From assembly GCA_904394215.1 (NCBI GenBank), contig CAJFNF010000008.1, positions 1 through 55,315 of the forward strand: a DNA stretch of 55,315 nucleotides. The letters run 5' to 3'. The notes below the pieces were generated by a model. It was not told the DNA's origin. It made no database searches and worked only from the letters and a program-made list of their open reading frames with translations. The position numbers were made by a program, and so were the translations under genes. The stretch comes from an uncultured Faecalibacterium sp. (GTDB lineage: Bacteria; Bacillota; Clostridia; Oscillospirales; Ruminococcaceae). Shown here piece by piece: positions 7,036 to 24,931 of the stretch (its first letter is position 1; the number at the start of each line of letters is the position of its first letter).

Positions 7036-7229
7036 CCCGGGGCTGTGGGGAACAGCGCCGGCATTCTATGGATGGACAGGCGCGCCGCATGCCGTACAAT
7101 GGCCGAAACCCGGTTCTCCACAGTCGGCGGGCAAGGGATGGGGGAATGCCCGCAAGGGCAGTGACTGGAATGGGATGGGATGCATCCTTTCGGCTTTACG
7201 GCCCCGGGAGGCCGCAGCCGGCAAAGGGG

Positions 7230-12146
<4,917 letters not shown>

Positions 12147-12273
12147 AATAGGTTCAACACTCCTTTCAGAAAATCGGCCCAAAGCATGGTCATACTTTGG
12201 GAAATATGGTACAATAAAATAGACACATTCCCGCCTGGGCGAATCACTGCGATAACATATTTATTGCACCTCG

Positions 12274-12311
12274 GTAACATTATATTACATCTGAGTAACA
12301 CGCCCTGTCAA
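12274..12311 (-). promoter_or_regulatory. Promoter and operator of the ene-reductase operon
   Basis: On the minus strand TTGACA (12311-12306) is followed after 18 bases by TAATAT (12287-12282). The -10 lies inside GTAACATTATATTAC (12274-12288), a 15-base dyad with a single mismatched pair. This is a good repressor site for the divergent TetR protein, which would block the -10. The untranslated leader is about 130 bases. Confidence 0.6.
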
Positions 12312-12376
12312 TCGTCAAAACGTCAAATTATTATGGAACGACTTGGCTAGCGTGCACAAATTTTGGAGAGTTTTAC

Positions 12377-12967
12377 ATGAAAGAGCAAGAGAAACCTTTA
12401 TCCACCAAAGAACGGATTCAGAAAACGGCCATTGAATTGTTTCAGCAGTACGGCTATGACAATGTGACCATCCTGCAGATCTGCGAAGCAGTGGGCATCA
12501 GCAAACGGACCTTTTATTACCACTATGACTCCAAGGAGCAGCTGGTGGACGGCCTCACCGATTACCTGAGCATCCAGTCCCGGCAGCTGATGGACCTGCT
12601 GACCGCCCAGCGCACCAGCGCCGGCACCCTGTGGGCCCTGATGAGCAGCTACGGCGCCAACACCTCCAGCTATGGCCCCAACATGATCCGGCAGATTTAC
12701 GTCAACATCATCCAGGGCAAGGTGGAGGAACGGTTTCCCCAGTCGGCCTACCTCTACGACACGGTGGTGCGGCTGATTGAAAACGGCAAGGCCAGCGGGG
12801 AAATCCCCAGCCCCGCTTCTCCACAGGAACTGGCTTTTGCCCTGTTCCACGCTTTCCGCGGCGTTACCATGACCTGGGCTGGCGAAAACGGCGCGTTTGA
12901 TCTGGAACAGGCTTTCCGCCGGGTTTTTGACGCCATTTTGGGGATTGACTCTGCCGGCGGCCAATGA
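12377..12967 (+). CDS. TetR/AcrR-family regulator
   Basis: The protein has 196 residues. GGAGAG lies 8 bases before the ATG. Residues ~10-57 are a TetR helix-turn-helix (KERIQKTAIELFQQYGYDNV, then VGISKRTFYYHYDSKEQLVD). The C-terminal ligand-binding part is helical and not informative on ligand. It is divergent from the ene reductase-glucosidase-PTS operon, so it probably represses that operon and its own gene through the dyad at 12274-12288. The inducer may be the aglycone or unsaturated compound. Confidence 0.9.
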   Translation: MKEQEKPLSTKERIQKTAIELFQQYGYDNVTILQICEAVGISKRTFYYHYDSKEQLVDGLTDYLSIQSRQLMDLLTAQRTSAGTLWALMSSYGANTSSYGPNMIRQIYVNIIQGKVEERFPQSAYLYDTVVRLIENGKASGEIPSPASPQELAFALFHAFRGVTMTWAGENGAFDLEQAFRRVFDAILGIDSAGGQ

Positions 12968-13013
12968 CCGGCAGCCCGGGCCCTCCATCGGGCTGATCTG
13001 CGCCTAAAACATG

Positions 13014-13042
13014 AAAAGCCCCCGGTTTGTCCGGGAGCTTTT
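13014..13042 (+). terminator. Terminator of the tetR gene
   Basis: AAAAGCCCCCGG pairs with CCGGGAGCTTTT around a short loop. It begins 47 bases after the tetR stop codon. Confidence 0.7.
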
Positions 13043-13100
13043 CGTATGCGGTTGGGCGGACGGCACGCCATTTTCCCAAAGGGCGTATTCTGCCATGCAA

Positions 13101-13140
13101 AAAGGCGGCGAAGGATTGTCTCCTTTGCCGCCTCTTTTTT
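13101..13140 (+). terminator. Strong hairpin terminator
   Basis: AAAGGCGGCGAAGGA pairs with TCCTTTGCCGCCT and is followed by CTTTTTT. The gene-free stretch 12968-13391 thus holds two terminators, and at 13336-13341 an extended -10 (TGGTATTCT) for the fusion gene. Confidence 0.8.
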
Positions 13141-13286
13141 GTGTGCTTCAGTGAAATCAGAATCCCCGGCCGGGCCGGGATGGCCTATGCCTGCTGAAAA
13201 TGCTGCAAGTGGACAGCTGCATGCCCCAAAGGGGCCGGTTTGCAATCTGCCTTGCAAGGAAAGGCTTTTTTGTTCAAAAAGATTGA

Positions 13287-14480
<1,194 letters not shown>

Positions 14481-14513
14481 TACCGGGAACAGATTGCTAA
14501 TCCTCCCCCTGAA

Positions 14514-14568
14514 ACAGAAGGTACCGTTGAACAGCAGGTTTGACGGTGCCTTCTGTTTGCTCTGTTTT
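14514..14568 (+). terminator. Terminator after the fusion gene
   Basis: ACAGAAGGTACCGT pairs with ACGGTGCCTTCTGT and is followed by TTGCTCTGTTTT. It begins 34 bases past the fusion stop. Confidence 0.8.
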
Positions 14569-14644
14569 CAAAGGGGAGGCGGCCTGGATGAAAACGGCGG
14601 ACCCGTCCGGCTGCCCTCCGGCAGCGGGAGCAGGCAGAGGGCAT

Positions 14645-14684
14645 CAAAAAACGCCTGTGAATTCCGGGACGGAGTTCACAGGCG
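14645..14684 (-). terminator. Terminator of the first Tat reductase
   Basis: CGCCTGTGAA pairs with TTCACAGGCG (14652-14684). On the minus strand it is followed by TTTTTTG. It lies 46 bases past the stop codon of the gene at 14730. Confidence 0.85.
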
Positions 14685-14729
14685 CAGGGGTTCAGGAAAT
14701 TGCCCGCTCAGGGCGGGCCGGCACAGGGC

Positions 14730-16736
14730 TTACAGCTTGGCCAGGTACTTGCCCACCAGACGGCCAAAGGTGACGGTACGGCCGCAGGCCATGCCGGTGG
14801 ACAGGTTGGGGTAAGTGTTGGCAAAGTAGCTGCCGCTGTCGTTGCCCACCACGTACAGGCCGGGGATGGGGTTGCCGTCGGTGTCGATGGCGTTCATGTT
14901 GGTGTCAATCTGAATGCCGTCCATGGTGCACAGGACATAGCCGGTGTTCTTGGCGCCATAGAAGGGGGCGGTGTCAACGGGGGTCAGACGGAAGGGCTCC
15001 TTGCCGTAGTCGGTGTCCTCGCCGGCATAGGCCAGCTCGTTGTAGTGATCGACGGTTTCCTTCAGGGTGTCGGCGGGCAGGCCCAGGCCTTCTGCCAGCT
15101 CCTCGATGGTGTCGGCCTGGATCACAAAGCCGTCCTCGATCAGGCCGGGCAGCATGCCGTTGGCAATCACCTCATAGCTCATGTTGGGGTCGGCGCCGTT
15201 CTCGAACGGGTACAGCCGGGAGCAGCCGTGCATCTTGAACTGGGTGACATACTTGGTCCAGTTGCTGTCGAACAGGCTGTAGTGGCAGTGGCCCTTCTGG
15301 TACTCGTCGGCGTGGAGGATGCCCTCATAGGTGCCGGACTCGTTAAAGAAGCGCTTGCCGTCGGCGTTGACCTTCAGCCAGGGCTGGCTGCCCATCCAGA
15401 AGAAGCCGTTGTCGCCGGACTGGGCCGTCTCGGCGCCGGTCTCCTGATCGGGGCGCAGGGCGCAGCGGTCAAACATCATCATGGAGTGGGTCTCGTCCAT
15501 CTTGGCGCCGGCCCACAGGCAGGCCTTGATGCCGTCGCCGAAGGCGCCCGGCTCCGAGCCGTTGCGGCCGATGATCCGCAGGTTCCAGGGCTGGAGGGCC
15601 TCCATCATCTTGTAGTTCAGGGAGTAGCCGCCGGTGCAGACCACAACGCCCTTGGAGGCGGTGTACTTGACATAGTCGCCGTCGGCGTTGGTGGCGATGC
15701 AGCCGGTCACGCGGCCGTCTTCCTTGACCAGCTTGACCATGGTGGTGTTGTAGTCAAACTGAGCGCCCAGGCCCACGGCGTAATCATACAGAACCTTGTT
15801 GCCGTCCAGCTCGTTGCCGCTGCCGTCGTCCGAGCCGGTCCAGCGGGGGGAGTGGCCGGTGGCAAAATGGTGATAGCGGGATTCGTCCACCGAATCGCCG
15901 GACTCGTGCCACAACTCGACGCCGCGCTCGGCCAGGCGGTCGCCGTACCAGTCGATGACGGCGCCGGACTCGTCGCAGAACAGCTTGACCAGGTCCTGGT
16001 TGATGTGGCCGGCGGCATACTGGGTGGCCATGGTCACATAGTCAAACTTGTCGATCTTGGTGCCCCATTCCTGCTGGTAGCGGGAGTTGATGGCGCCCAG
16101 GTCGTCCCGGATGCCCACACCGGTGGGGAAGCGGTCGATGCCGATGACTTTGGCCCCTTCCTCGGCGGCAGCGCAGACGGCGAACATGCCGCCGGTGCCG
16201 CAGCCGATAACCAGGACCTCGGTATCGTAGGTGGCGGTGATGTCGCTGTCGGCGATTTCGGGCTCGGTGCCCAGCCAGTCGCCGTCGTCGGTCTCCTCGG
16301 TCTTGGTGACCACTTCCACGGGAATTTCACCCTTGGCCTGCTGGATGCACTTGTCAGCGGCCTTGGTGACAGCCTGGGAGGTGATGGTGGCGCCGGAAAC
16401 GCCGTCGATCTCGGCGCTCTGGGCGGTCATCAGGGCCTCTTTCAGCTGGTCGGCAGCGGCCTGGCCGATGCTGGGAGTCTCGTTGGACAGGTCCAGCACC
16501 ACATCGGTGATGCTGTTGTCGTCGAAGGTCATGGTAACGATGACCTCGCCCATGCCGGTGGCCTTGGACGAGTAGGTGCCGGGGATGTACAGCCCGGTCT
16601 TGGATGCAGCCGAACCGGCGGTGCTGGCGGCCGAGCCAGCGCCCGAGCAGGCGCTGAGCAGGCTGGCAGCAGCCAGGGTGGCGCCGCCTGCCAGGGACGT
16701 CTTCAGGAACGACCGGCGGGAAACGTGATCTTTCAT
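14730..16736 (-). CDS. Tat-exported FMN/FAD reductase (fumarate/urocanate reductase type)
   Basis: The protein has 668 residues. The N-terminus holds a twin-arginine signal (SRRSFLKTSLAGG) followed by a hydrophobic stretch and LLSACSG, which also reads as a lipobox. An FMN-binding domain follows (~50-140) with the SGAT motif (GVSGATITSQ) whose Thr receives covalent FMN from ApbE. From ~180 comes an FAD-binding domain (VLVIGCGTGGMFAVCAAAEEG). Such enzymes reduce fumarate, urocanate, cinnamates or similar unsaturated acids on the cell surface. There is no haem domain, so electrons must come through another FMN carrier or membrane complex. Start 16736 follows GGAGG. A divergent MerR gene is adjacent. 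Confidence 0.9.
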   Translation of the reverse strand: MKDHVSRRSFLKTSLAGGATLAAASLLSACSGAGSAASTAGSAASKTGLYIPGTYSSKATGMGEVIVTMTFDDNSITDVVLDLSNETPSIGQAAADQLKEALMTAQSAEIDGVSGATITSQAVTKAADKCIQQAKGEIPVEVVTKTEETDDGDWLGTEPEIADSDITATYDTEVLVIGCGTGGMFAVCAAAEEGAKVIGIDRFPTGVGIRDDLGAINSRYQQEWGTKIDKFDYVTMATQYAAGHINQDLVKLFCDESGAVIDWYGDRLAERGVELWHESGDSVDESRYHHFATGHSPRWTGSDDGSGNELDGNKVLYDYAVGLGAQFDYNTTMVKLVKEDGRVTGCIATNADGDYVKYTASKGVVVCTGGYSLNYKMMEALQPWNLRIIGRNGSEPGAFGDGIKACLWAGAKMDETHSMMMFDRCALRPDQETGAETAQSGDNGFFWMGSQPWLKVNADGKRFFNESGTYEGILHADEYQKGHCHYSLFDSNWTKYVTQFKMHGCSRLYPFENGADPNMSYEVIANGMLPGLIEDGFVIQADTIEELAEGLGLPADTLKETVDHYNELAYAGEDTDYGKEPFRLTPVDTAPFYGAKNTGYVLCTMDGIQIDTNMNAIDTDGNPIPGLYVVGNDSGSYFANTYPNLSTGMACGRTVTFGRLVGKYLAKL

Positions 16737-16816
16737 GATAGGGATAACCTCCTGCACATTTTATCGATAGGTGGTCAGATGATCCTGGGGTACACAGGGC
16801 CCGCAGTTGATAACAG

Positions 16817-16866
16817 TATAAAGTTGATTGTTGCACCCATGTCAATATGGCTGTGCCGCGGCACAG
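16817..16866. promoter_or_regulatory. Promoter with perfect 16-bp palindrome between reductase and merR
   Basis: CTGTGCCGCGGCACAG (16851-16866) is a perfect dyad. On the minus strand it is followed after 5 bases by TTGACA (16845-16840), then by TTTATA after 17 bases, or TATACT after 19. A 19-base spacer is typical of MerR-activated promoters, though the dyad lies upstream of the -35 and not in the spacer. For the plus strand TACAAT (16891-16896) serves merR, and the dyad sits at its -35 edge. It is probably the MerR operator. Confidence 0.65.
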
Positions 16867-16919
16867 GTAGAAAATCAAGGCAAAATATGTTACAATATTC
16901 ACAAAGAGGTGGAAGCGCA

Positions 16920-17756
16920 ATGAAACAAAATCAGGGCCCCAGGCGCTATCGCATCGGTGAATATGCGTCCTACATGGGTGTAACCCCCGACTTTCTCAAG
17001 CACTATGAAAAAAAACACATTATTTCGGCAGATGTCCAGGACAGCGGCTACCGGTATTACCGGTTCCGGGAGTCCTGCCGGATTCTGGAATGCATGCGGC
17101 TGCGCAACTATGGCTTTACCGTGCGGGATATGGCCGAAGCAGTCAACTGCATGGATGGGGACCAGGCGTGGCAGATGCTGGAAGAGAAGGCGGCGGCGAT
17201 GGAAAAGCAGGTGGAGCTGGAGACAGCCATCCTGGAAGAACACCGCCGGATCCGCGACTGGATGCAGCGCATCCGGGGCAAGGGAGAGGACTGGGTGGTC
17301 CAGCGGATGGAGCCGTTTTATTTCCTGCCCCACTCCCATCACAATGATTTCCTGAAAGACCCGCGCATTTACGATATTTTGAATCGGTGGGTGTCCTGGA
17401 TGCCGGTGGTCAAATCCACCCTGCAAATCCAATGGGACGGCTCCGGCGAGGAAGAGATGAATTCTGCCTGGGGGCTGTTGGCCGGCGAAGCCCAGGTCTT
17501 GCGCCATGGTATCCCCATCAATGAGGCGGTGCAGCGGATTCCAGCCTGCAAGGCGCTGGTCTACTCTTTTGCGGGGCGGGAATTTGATGGGGGCACCGAG
17601 GCCGACCGGGATCGCCGGCATCCCGTCTACCAGTGGGCTGCCCGGCTGGGGCTGCGCCCCGCAGGCACCGTCTACAAAGTCATGCTGATGTACGCCCGGA
17701 TGGAACAGGCCCCGCGGCTGCAGTATGGATTCTATATCCTGCCCCTGGAGGAATAA
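16920..17756 (+). CDS. MerR-family regulator with long effector domain
   Basis: The protein has 278 residues, clearly longer than a minimal MerR. Residues ~9-80 are the MerR winged helix (YRIGEYASYMGVTPDFLKHY, then YRYYRF and LRNYGFTVRDM), followed by a dimerising helix (~90-125). The C-terminal ~150 residues contain LKDPRIYDILNRWVSWMPVV and MLMYARMEQAPRLQYGFYIL and probably bind a small molecule; it resembles a GyrI-like effector domain only loosely. The start has GAGGTGG upstream. It lies between two Tat reductase genes and is divergent from the first, so it probably senses the electron acceptor or a related compound. Confidence 0.88.
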   Translation: MKQNQGPRRYRIGEYASYMGVTPDFLKHYEKKHIISADVQDSGYRYYRFRESCRILECMRLRNYGFTVRDMAEAVNCMDGDQAWQMLEEKAAAMEKQVELETAILEEHRRIRDWMQRIRGKGEDWVVQRMEPFYFLPHSHHNDFLKDPRIYDILNRWVSWMPVVKSTLQIQWDGSGEEEMNSAWGLLAGEAQVLRHGIPINEAVQRIPACKALVYSFAGREFDGGTEADRDRRHPVYQWAARLGLRPAGTVYKVMLMYARMEQAPRLQYGFYILPLEE

Positions 17757-17770
17757 GGCCATTATAAAGA

Positions 17771-17804
17771 AGCCCGGCGGGGGAAAGGCCCTGCCGGGTT
17801 TTGG
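17771..17804 (+). terminator. Terminator of merR
   Basis: GCCCGGCGGG pairs with CCCTGCCGGG and is followed by TTTTGG, 15 bases past the merR stop. Confidence 0.75.
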
Positions 17805-17847
17805 CATTGTGCCGGGTGTGGCACCTGCGGCCCCGGCAAAACCCATA

Positions 17848-17887
17848 CAAAAGGCCCCCGGCCCTGTGTTGCAGCAGAGCCGGGGGC
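17848..17887 (-). terminator. Terminator of the second Tat reductase
   Basis: GCCCCCGGC pairs with GCCGGGGGC. On the minus strand it is followed by CTTTTG. It lies 36 bases past the stop codon of the gene at 17923. Confidence 0.75.
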
Positions 17888-17922
17888 AATTTCACTCAAT
17901 GGGATGGGGCCGGGTCAGGAAA

Positions 17923-19986
17923 TCACAGCTGGCCCAGGGCGTGCTTGGCGGCGATCATGCCGAAGGTGTAGCAGCGGCCCAGGGACAGGCCGGTCTGGTG
18001 GAAGGGGTAGTCGGCGCCGCCGTAGAAGGTGCCGCCCAGGTTGCCCACGCAGTACAGGCCCTCGATGACGTTGCCGTCGGCGTCCAGTGCCTGGCCGTTG
18101 GCGTTGGTGTTGACGCCGCTGTCGATGGAGGAGACACGGATGTGCTTGCGGATGCCCCAGAAGGGAGCCTTCTCGATCTTGTGCATGTACTTCATGTTCT
18201 TGCCGAAGTCCACGTCGGCGCCCTGGTCGCACAGCTCGTTGTAGCGCTCGACGCTGGCCTTGAGGGCATCGGCGGGGATGTCCAGCAGCTCAGCCAGCTC
18301 GTCCAGGGTGTCGGCCTTGTAGGTGTCCAGCAGGTTGGTGAAGACGCCCTCGGGGTTCTCCACAGCGCCGGGGATGTACTTGGTCATGGCAGCCTCGGGG
18401 ACAGGGGCGTTGGCGTAGCTCATGTAGTCGCTGTCATAGATCTGGCAGTACCAGCCCTGGGAGCCGTCGGGATGGTTGGCGTCCACGTTGGCGCCGTTGT
18501 ACTTGGGCACATACTTGGTGATGTTGCCCATGTAGACAAAGCCGGTGTCCTCGTTGCAGAAGCGGTTGCCCTCCATGTTGACGTAGAGGAAGGGCTCCTC
18601 GTACATCAGGCCCGAGTCAAAGTCGTGCATCATCTTGGTGTGGCCCAGGTTCTCCATCTTGGCGCCGGCGGCAATGGCCATGATGTGGCCGTCGCCGGTC
18701 TTCTGGAACTGCTTTTTGTCGAACTGGTCCACATCGGGGCACCAGCGGCGGACCATGGCGTCGTTGTTCATGTAGTCGCCGGTGGCCAGGATGACGGCCT
18801 TGGCGGCGTTGAACTGGATGTACTTGCCGTCGGCATCCTTGCCGATGACGCCGGTGACCTTGCCGCCGTCGGTGACCAGCTTGACGGCGGGGGTGTTGAA
18901 GAAGGTCTCCAGGTTGGGGCACTTGGCCTGGACGTTCTCCAGCACCACGGCCAGCACGTCGCCCACATTCTTGGGCTTGGGGCCGATCCAGGGTGCGAAG
19001 AAGTAGCAGTGCTCGTCGCCGAAGTCATAGGTGTCCATCCGGTCCTTCCAGACGCCGGTCAGGTCCTGGCTGGTGCACATGTAGGCGTTGATGGCCTTGT
19101 CGTCGTTGTGCAGCAGGGAGGAAGGATCGTCGTTGCTGTCCACCAGGGAGCCGTCGCCGTACTCGGTCTCAGCGGTGAGGCCGGCCCGGTTCAGATACCA
19201 CATCAGGGCCTCTTCGCTGTGCTCCACATAGGCGTTCAGCAGGTCGGTGTTGGCACGCCAGTCGCACAGGCCGTTGGTCATGTGGACCCACATCTTCTCG
19301 CCGGCGGGGGTGGACTTGGAGTGGATGATGGCAGAGCCGCAGTTGCCCTGGCTGACCACCACGCTCTGCTTCTGCAGCAGGGCCACGCTGGCCCCCAGCT
19401 CGGCGGCCCAGCCGGCTGCGGGGACACCGGCAGCGCCGGCGCCCACCACCACGATGTCATAGTCCCGGGTCTCGTCGGGGGTGATGTCGCCCAGCTCCAC
19501 GATGGAGGACTCCACTTCCTCGGTGGTCATGCCGTCAGGCACCACCGTCTCGGCGGTATCGGCGGCTGTGGCCTCGGTGGCGATGCCCTTGGCCTGGCTG
19601 ATGCAGCTCTCGGCGGCCTTCTTGATGGCGTTGGAGGTGATGGTGGCGCCGCTGTGGCCGTCCACCTCGCTGGACTGGGCGCTGAGGATCTTCTCGATCA
19701 TCTCGTCGCCGATGTCGGCGCCGTAGCCGGCGGTCTCGCCCGAGACGTCGATCTGGACGTCGGTGATCTTCTCGGCGTCAAAGGTCATGGTGACCTTGAC
19801 GGGGGTGGAACCGATGCCGGTGGCCTCAGCGGTGTAGGTGCCGGGGGTGTAGGTGCCGGCAGCGGCCGAAGAAGCGGTGGTGGTGCTGCCGCTCTGGCAG
19901 GCGGCCAGGGCACCTGCGGTGACGCCGCTCATGGCGGTGGCGGCGGCAATCTTCAGGAAGCCCTTGCGGGAAATACGTCGACTCAT
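17923..19986 (-). CDS. Tat-exported FMN/FAD reductase, second copy
   Basis: The protein has 687 residues. The signal is SRRISRKGFLKIAAATAMSG with LAACQSG at its end, again combining Tat-like arginines and a lipobox-like Cys. The FMN-binding domain carries GHSGATITSNAIKKA, and the FAD domain starts with DIVVVGAGAAGVPAAGWAAE. It is related to the gene at 14730 but clearly diverged, so the two probably use different acceptors. Start 19986 follows GGAGAG; the frame is open upstream, but no signal peptide could begin there. It has its own promoter. The substrate is unknown; candidates are unsaturated carboxylates or other flavin-reducible compounds. Confidence 0.9.
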   Translation of the reverse strand: MSRRISRKGFLKIAAATAMSGVTAGALAACQSGSTTTASSAAAGTYTPGTYTAEATGIGSTPVKVTMTFDAEKITDVQIDVSGETAGYGADIGDEMIEKILSAQSSEVDGHSGATITSNAIKKAAESCISQAKGIATEATAADTAETVVPDGMTTEEVESSIVELGDITPDETRDYDIVVVGAGAAGVPAAGWAAELGASVALLQKQSVVVSQGNCGSAIIHSKSTPAGEKMWVHMTNGLCDWRANTDLLNAYVEHSEEALMWYLNRAGLTAETEYGDGSLVDSNDDPSSLLHNDDKAINAYMCTSQDLTGVWKDRMDTYDFGDEHCYFFAPWIGPKPKNVGDVLAVVLENVQAKCPNLETFFNTPAVKLVTDGGKVTGVIGKDADGKYIQFNAAKAVILATGDYMNNDAMVRRWCPDVDQFDKKQFQKTGDGHIMAIAAGAKMENLGHTKMMHDFDSGLMYEEPFLYVNMEGNRFCNEDTGFVYMGNITKYVPKYNGANVDANHPDGSQGWYCQIYDSDYMSYANAPVPEAAMTKYIPGAVENPEGVFTNLLDTYKADTLDELAELLDIPADALKASVERYNELCDQGADVDFGKNMKYMHKIEKAPFWGIRKHIRVSSIDSGVNTNANGQALDADGNVIEGLYCVGNLGGTFYGGADYPFHQTGLSLGRCYTFGMIAAKHALGQL

Positions 19987-20100
19987 AGTGAACTCTCCTT
20001 CCAAATCGTCAAACCATCGGCTCCGCAGCCGGGGGGCCTGTCCGGCAGGCCGGGCGCCTCCTGTACAGGAACAGGGGAGGGAACCGATTCTTTCCTGTAA

Positions 20101-20130
20101 AGTATAACGACAAAGTGAAATCCATGTCAA
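20101..20130 (-). promoter_or_regulatory. Promoter of the second Tat reductase
   Basis: On the minus strand TTGACA (20130-20125) and TATACT (20106-20101) are 18 bases apart. The block ATTGACATGG is shared exactly with the first Tat reductase promoter near 16840, and both have TTATACT as -10 context. The two promoters may share ancestry or regulator. Confidence 0.75.
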
Positions 20131-20315
20131 TGTACAGGGGGCACAAAAGCAAAAACACAATTTTGTGGAGATTTTGCCCGCCGCCCCGGGGGCCGCACCA
20201 CCAAAAGAAAAAACAGGGCGGGCAGGGGAAGCCATGCAGGATTTACAGCTTTTTGCTGAAAAGGGCAGGGAAAAATTTGTGCAAAAGATAAATGGATTTG
20301 GAAAACAAAACTTGC

Positions 20316-20321
20316 TATAAT
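20316..20321 (+). promoter_or_regulatory. Extended -10 promoter of the licT leader
   Basis: TGCTATAAT is a perfect extended -10 element; the -35 (TGGATT at 20293-20298, 17 bases upstream) is weak. Transcription would start about 7 bases downstream, just ahead of the RAT sequence. Confidence 0.7.
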
Positions 20322-20334
20322 GAATGGCGGAATT

Positions 20335-20411
20335 AGGTTGTAACTCGACTCTTTGAGGCATAACTAATGACACCGTGCAGAAGGTGTAACTATGCCTTGA
20401 GGAGTTTTTTT
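20335..20411 (+). promoter_or_regulatory. RAT antiterminator and terminator in the licT leader
   Basis: The sequence from 20336 (GGTTGTAACTCG, then GAGGCATAACTAA) resembles the ribonucleic antiterminator of BglG/LicT systems (GG-TTGT-ACT, GCAGGCA-ACCTA). It overlaps the left arm of a terminator: CTCTTTGAGGCATA (20349-20362) pairs with TATGCCTTGAGGAG (20391-20404), followed by seven T. Binding of LicT to the RAT would prevent the terminator. The next gene is that antiterminator, so it controls itself. Confidence 0.75.
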
Positions 20412-20437
20412 GATGGTACAGGTGGTGCAGTTCGTCG

Positions 20438-21292
20438 GTGCAATCGGTGCAAGTAGTCAAAAAGCTGAATAACAATTTTGTGCTCTGCGAGGATGAGGAA
20501 GGGGTCACCTTCATCGCCTACGGCAAGGGGATCGGGTTCCCCAAGACCCCCTATGAGCTGACCGACCTGTCCCTGATCGACCGGCGGTTTTACGATGTGG
20601 ACCAGCGGTATCTGGCCCTGTTCAATGAATTGCCCGAGAAGGTGCTGCATTTCACCGTCAAGCTGGTGGACATCGCCCGCAACGAGCTGGACTACGAGCT
20701 GAACCCCAATGTGGTGCTGACCCTGGCGGATCACATCCACTTCTGCATCCAGCGGGTGAGGCAGAAAATCTACGTCCAGATGCCCCTGATCTACGAGGTG
20801 GAGCAGCAGTATCCCCGGGAGGCCCGGCTGGGCCGCTACGCCGTCAAGCAGATTGACCGGCGGTTCATGGTCCAGCTGAACCCCAATGAGGCCTCGGGCA
20901 TCGCCCTTCACTTTGTGAATGCGCGGTACAACGCCAAAACCAGGCGGGACACCCTGGATCAGTGGCTGCGGCGGTACGACGAGATCCTGGAGGATACCGT
21001 CAGCATGGTGGAAGACGAGATGGGGATTGTGGTGGACCGGGAGTCCTTCAACTTTGCCCGGTATTCCTCCCACCTGATGTACCTGCTGCAGCGGCTGGGG
21101 TCCAACCACCTTCTGGACTCCAAAATGAGCGATATGTACCGGTCCCTGGGGCAGGAGCGCCCCCGGATCGCCCGGTGCGTGGAACAGATCGGCCAGTATT
21201 TTCAGACCAGATGGAACCTGACCCTCACCGAAGAGGAAAAATTGTATCTGCTGCTGCATATCAACCGGATATGCGCGCGGGAAGGACTGTAA
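20438..21292 (+). CDS. licT: BglG/LicT-family transcriptional antiterminator
   Basis: The protein has 284 residues. Residues 1-58 are the RNA-binding CAT domain (VVKKLNNNFVLCEDEEG, then GKGIGFPK). PRD1 (about 65-170) carries the histidine pair ADHIHFCIQR; PRD2 (about 175-280) carries NEASGIALHF and YLLLHINRI. PRD histidines are phosphorylated by HPr and the cognate EII, which couples antitermination to sugar supply. The start is taken as GTG 20438 with AGGTGG upstream; GTG 20447 would match family N-termini equally well. It is flanked by two RAT-terminator elements and precedes an EIIBCA-glucosidase pair. Confidence 0.92.
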   Translation: MQSVQVVKKLNNNFVLCEDEEGVTFIAYGKGIGFPKTPYELTDLSLIDRRFYDVDQRYLALFNELPEKVLHFTVKLVDIARNELDYELNPNVVLTLADHIHFCIQRVRQKIYVQMPLIYEVEQQYPREARLGRYAVKQIDRRFMVQLNPNEASGIALHFVNARYNAKTRRDTLDQWLRRYDEILEDTVSMVEDEMGIVVDRESFNFARYSSHLMYLLQRLGSNHLLDSKMSDMYRSLGQERPRIARCVEQIGQYFQTRWNLTLTEEEKLYLLLHINRICAREGL

Positions 21293-21363
21293 TCCATTCA
21301 GGAGCATTACCTTCCGCAGACGGCGCGGCCCTTTGGGGCTGCGGGTTTGCGGGAGGTTTTTTT
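21284..21363 (+). promoter_or_regulatory. Second RAT-terminator between licT and the PTS gene
   Basis: GGACTGTAATCC (from 21284, overlapping the licT stop) and CAGGAGCATTACCT resemble a RAT. It is followed by a long stem, CCGCAGACGGCGCGGCCC against GGGCTGCGGGTTTGCGG (21314-21353), and seven T (21357-21363). This would make expression of the PTS genes depend on LicT even when licT itself is transcribed. Confidence 0.6.
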
Positions 21364-21431
21364 ATGCTGCGGGCGCCGGGGCGGAGGCCATCCCCCCGGC
21401 ACTCAGGAAAGAAAAAGGAGGATATCATCGT

Positions 21432-24733
<3,302 letters not shown>

Positions 24734-24762
24734 TCGCCCCTATTGCATAACGCAGCCTGAAA

Positions 24763-24804
24763 GGCCGGCGGATTGTGTTTCTTCACAGTCCGCCGGCCTT
24801 TTTT
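24763..24804 (+). terminator. Terminator of the licT-PTS-glucosidase operon
   Basis: GGCCGGCGGATTGTG pairs with CACAGTCCGCCGGCC around TTTCTT and is followed by TTTTTT. Confidence 0.95.
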
Positions 24805-24827
24805 GGATGCAGGGGAGAAGGCGCAGC

Positions 24828-24864
24828 AAAAGCCCGGCGGACGGGGGCCGTCTGCCGGGCTTTT
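24828..24864. terminator. Bidirectional terminator
   Basis: AAAAGCCCGGC pairs with GCCGGGCTTTT around a G-rich middle, with inner GACGG and CCGTC pairing. It separates the plus-strand glucosidase from the minus-strand rrf2 gene. Confidence 0.85.
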
Positions 24865-24931
24865 GGTTACAGGGTGGTGCGGCGGAGCAGAAGGGGGGAC
24901 AGGCCCGGTGCCCCGCTGCACGGGGGATGGT

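Noticed and set aside
14700-20100. Long plus-strand frames opposite the two Tat reductases
   Set aside because: Only the merR part (from 16920) is protein-like; the rest is antisense shadow of the reductase genes.
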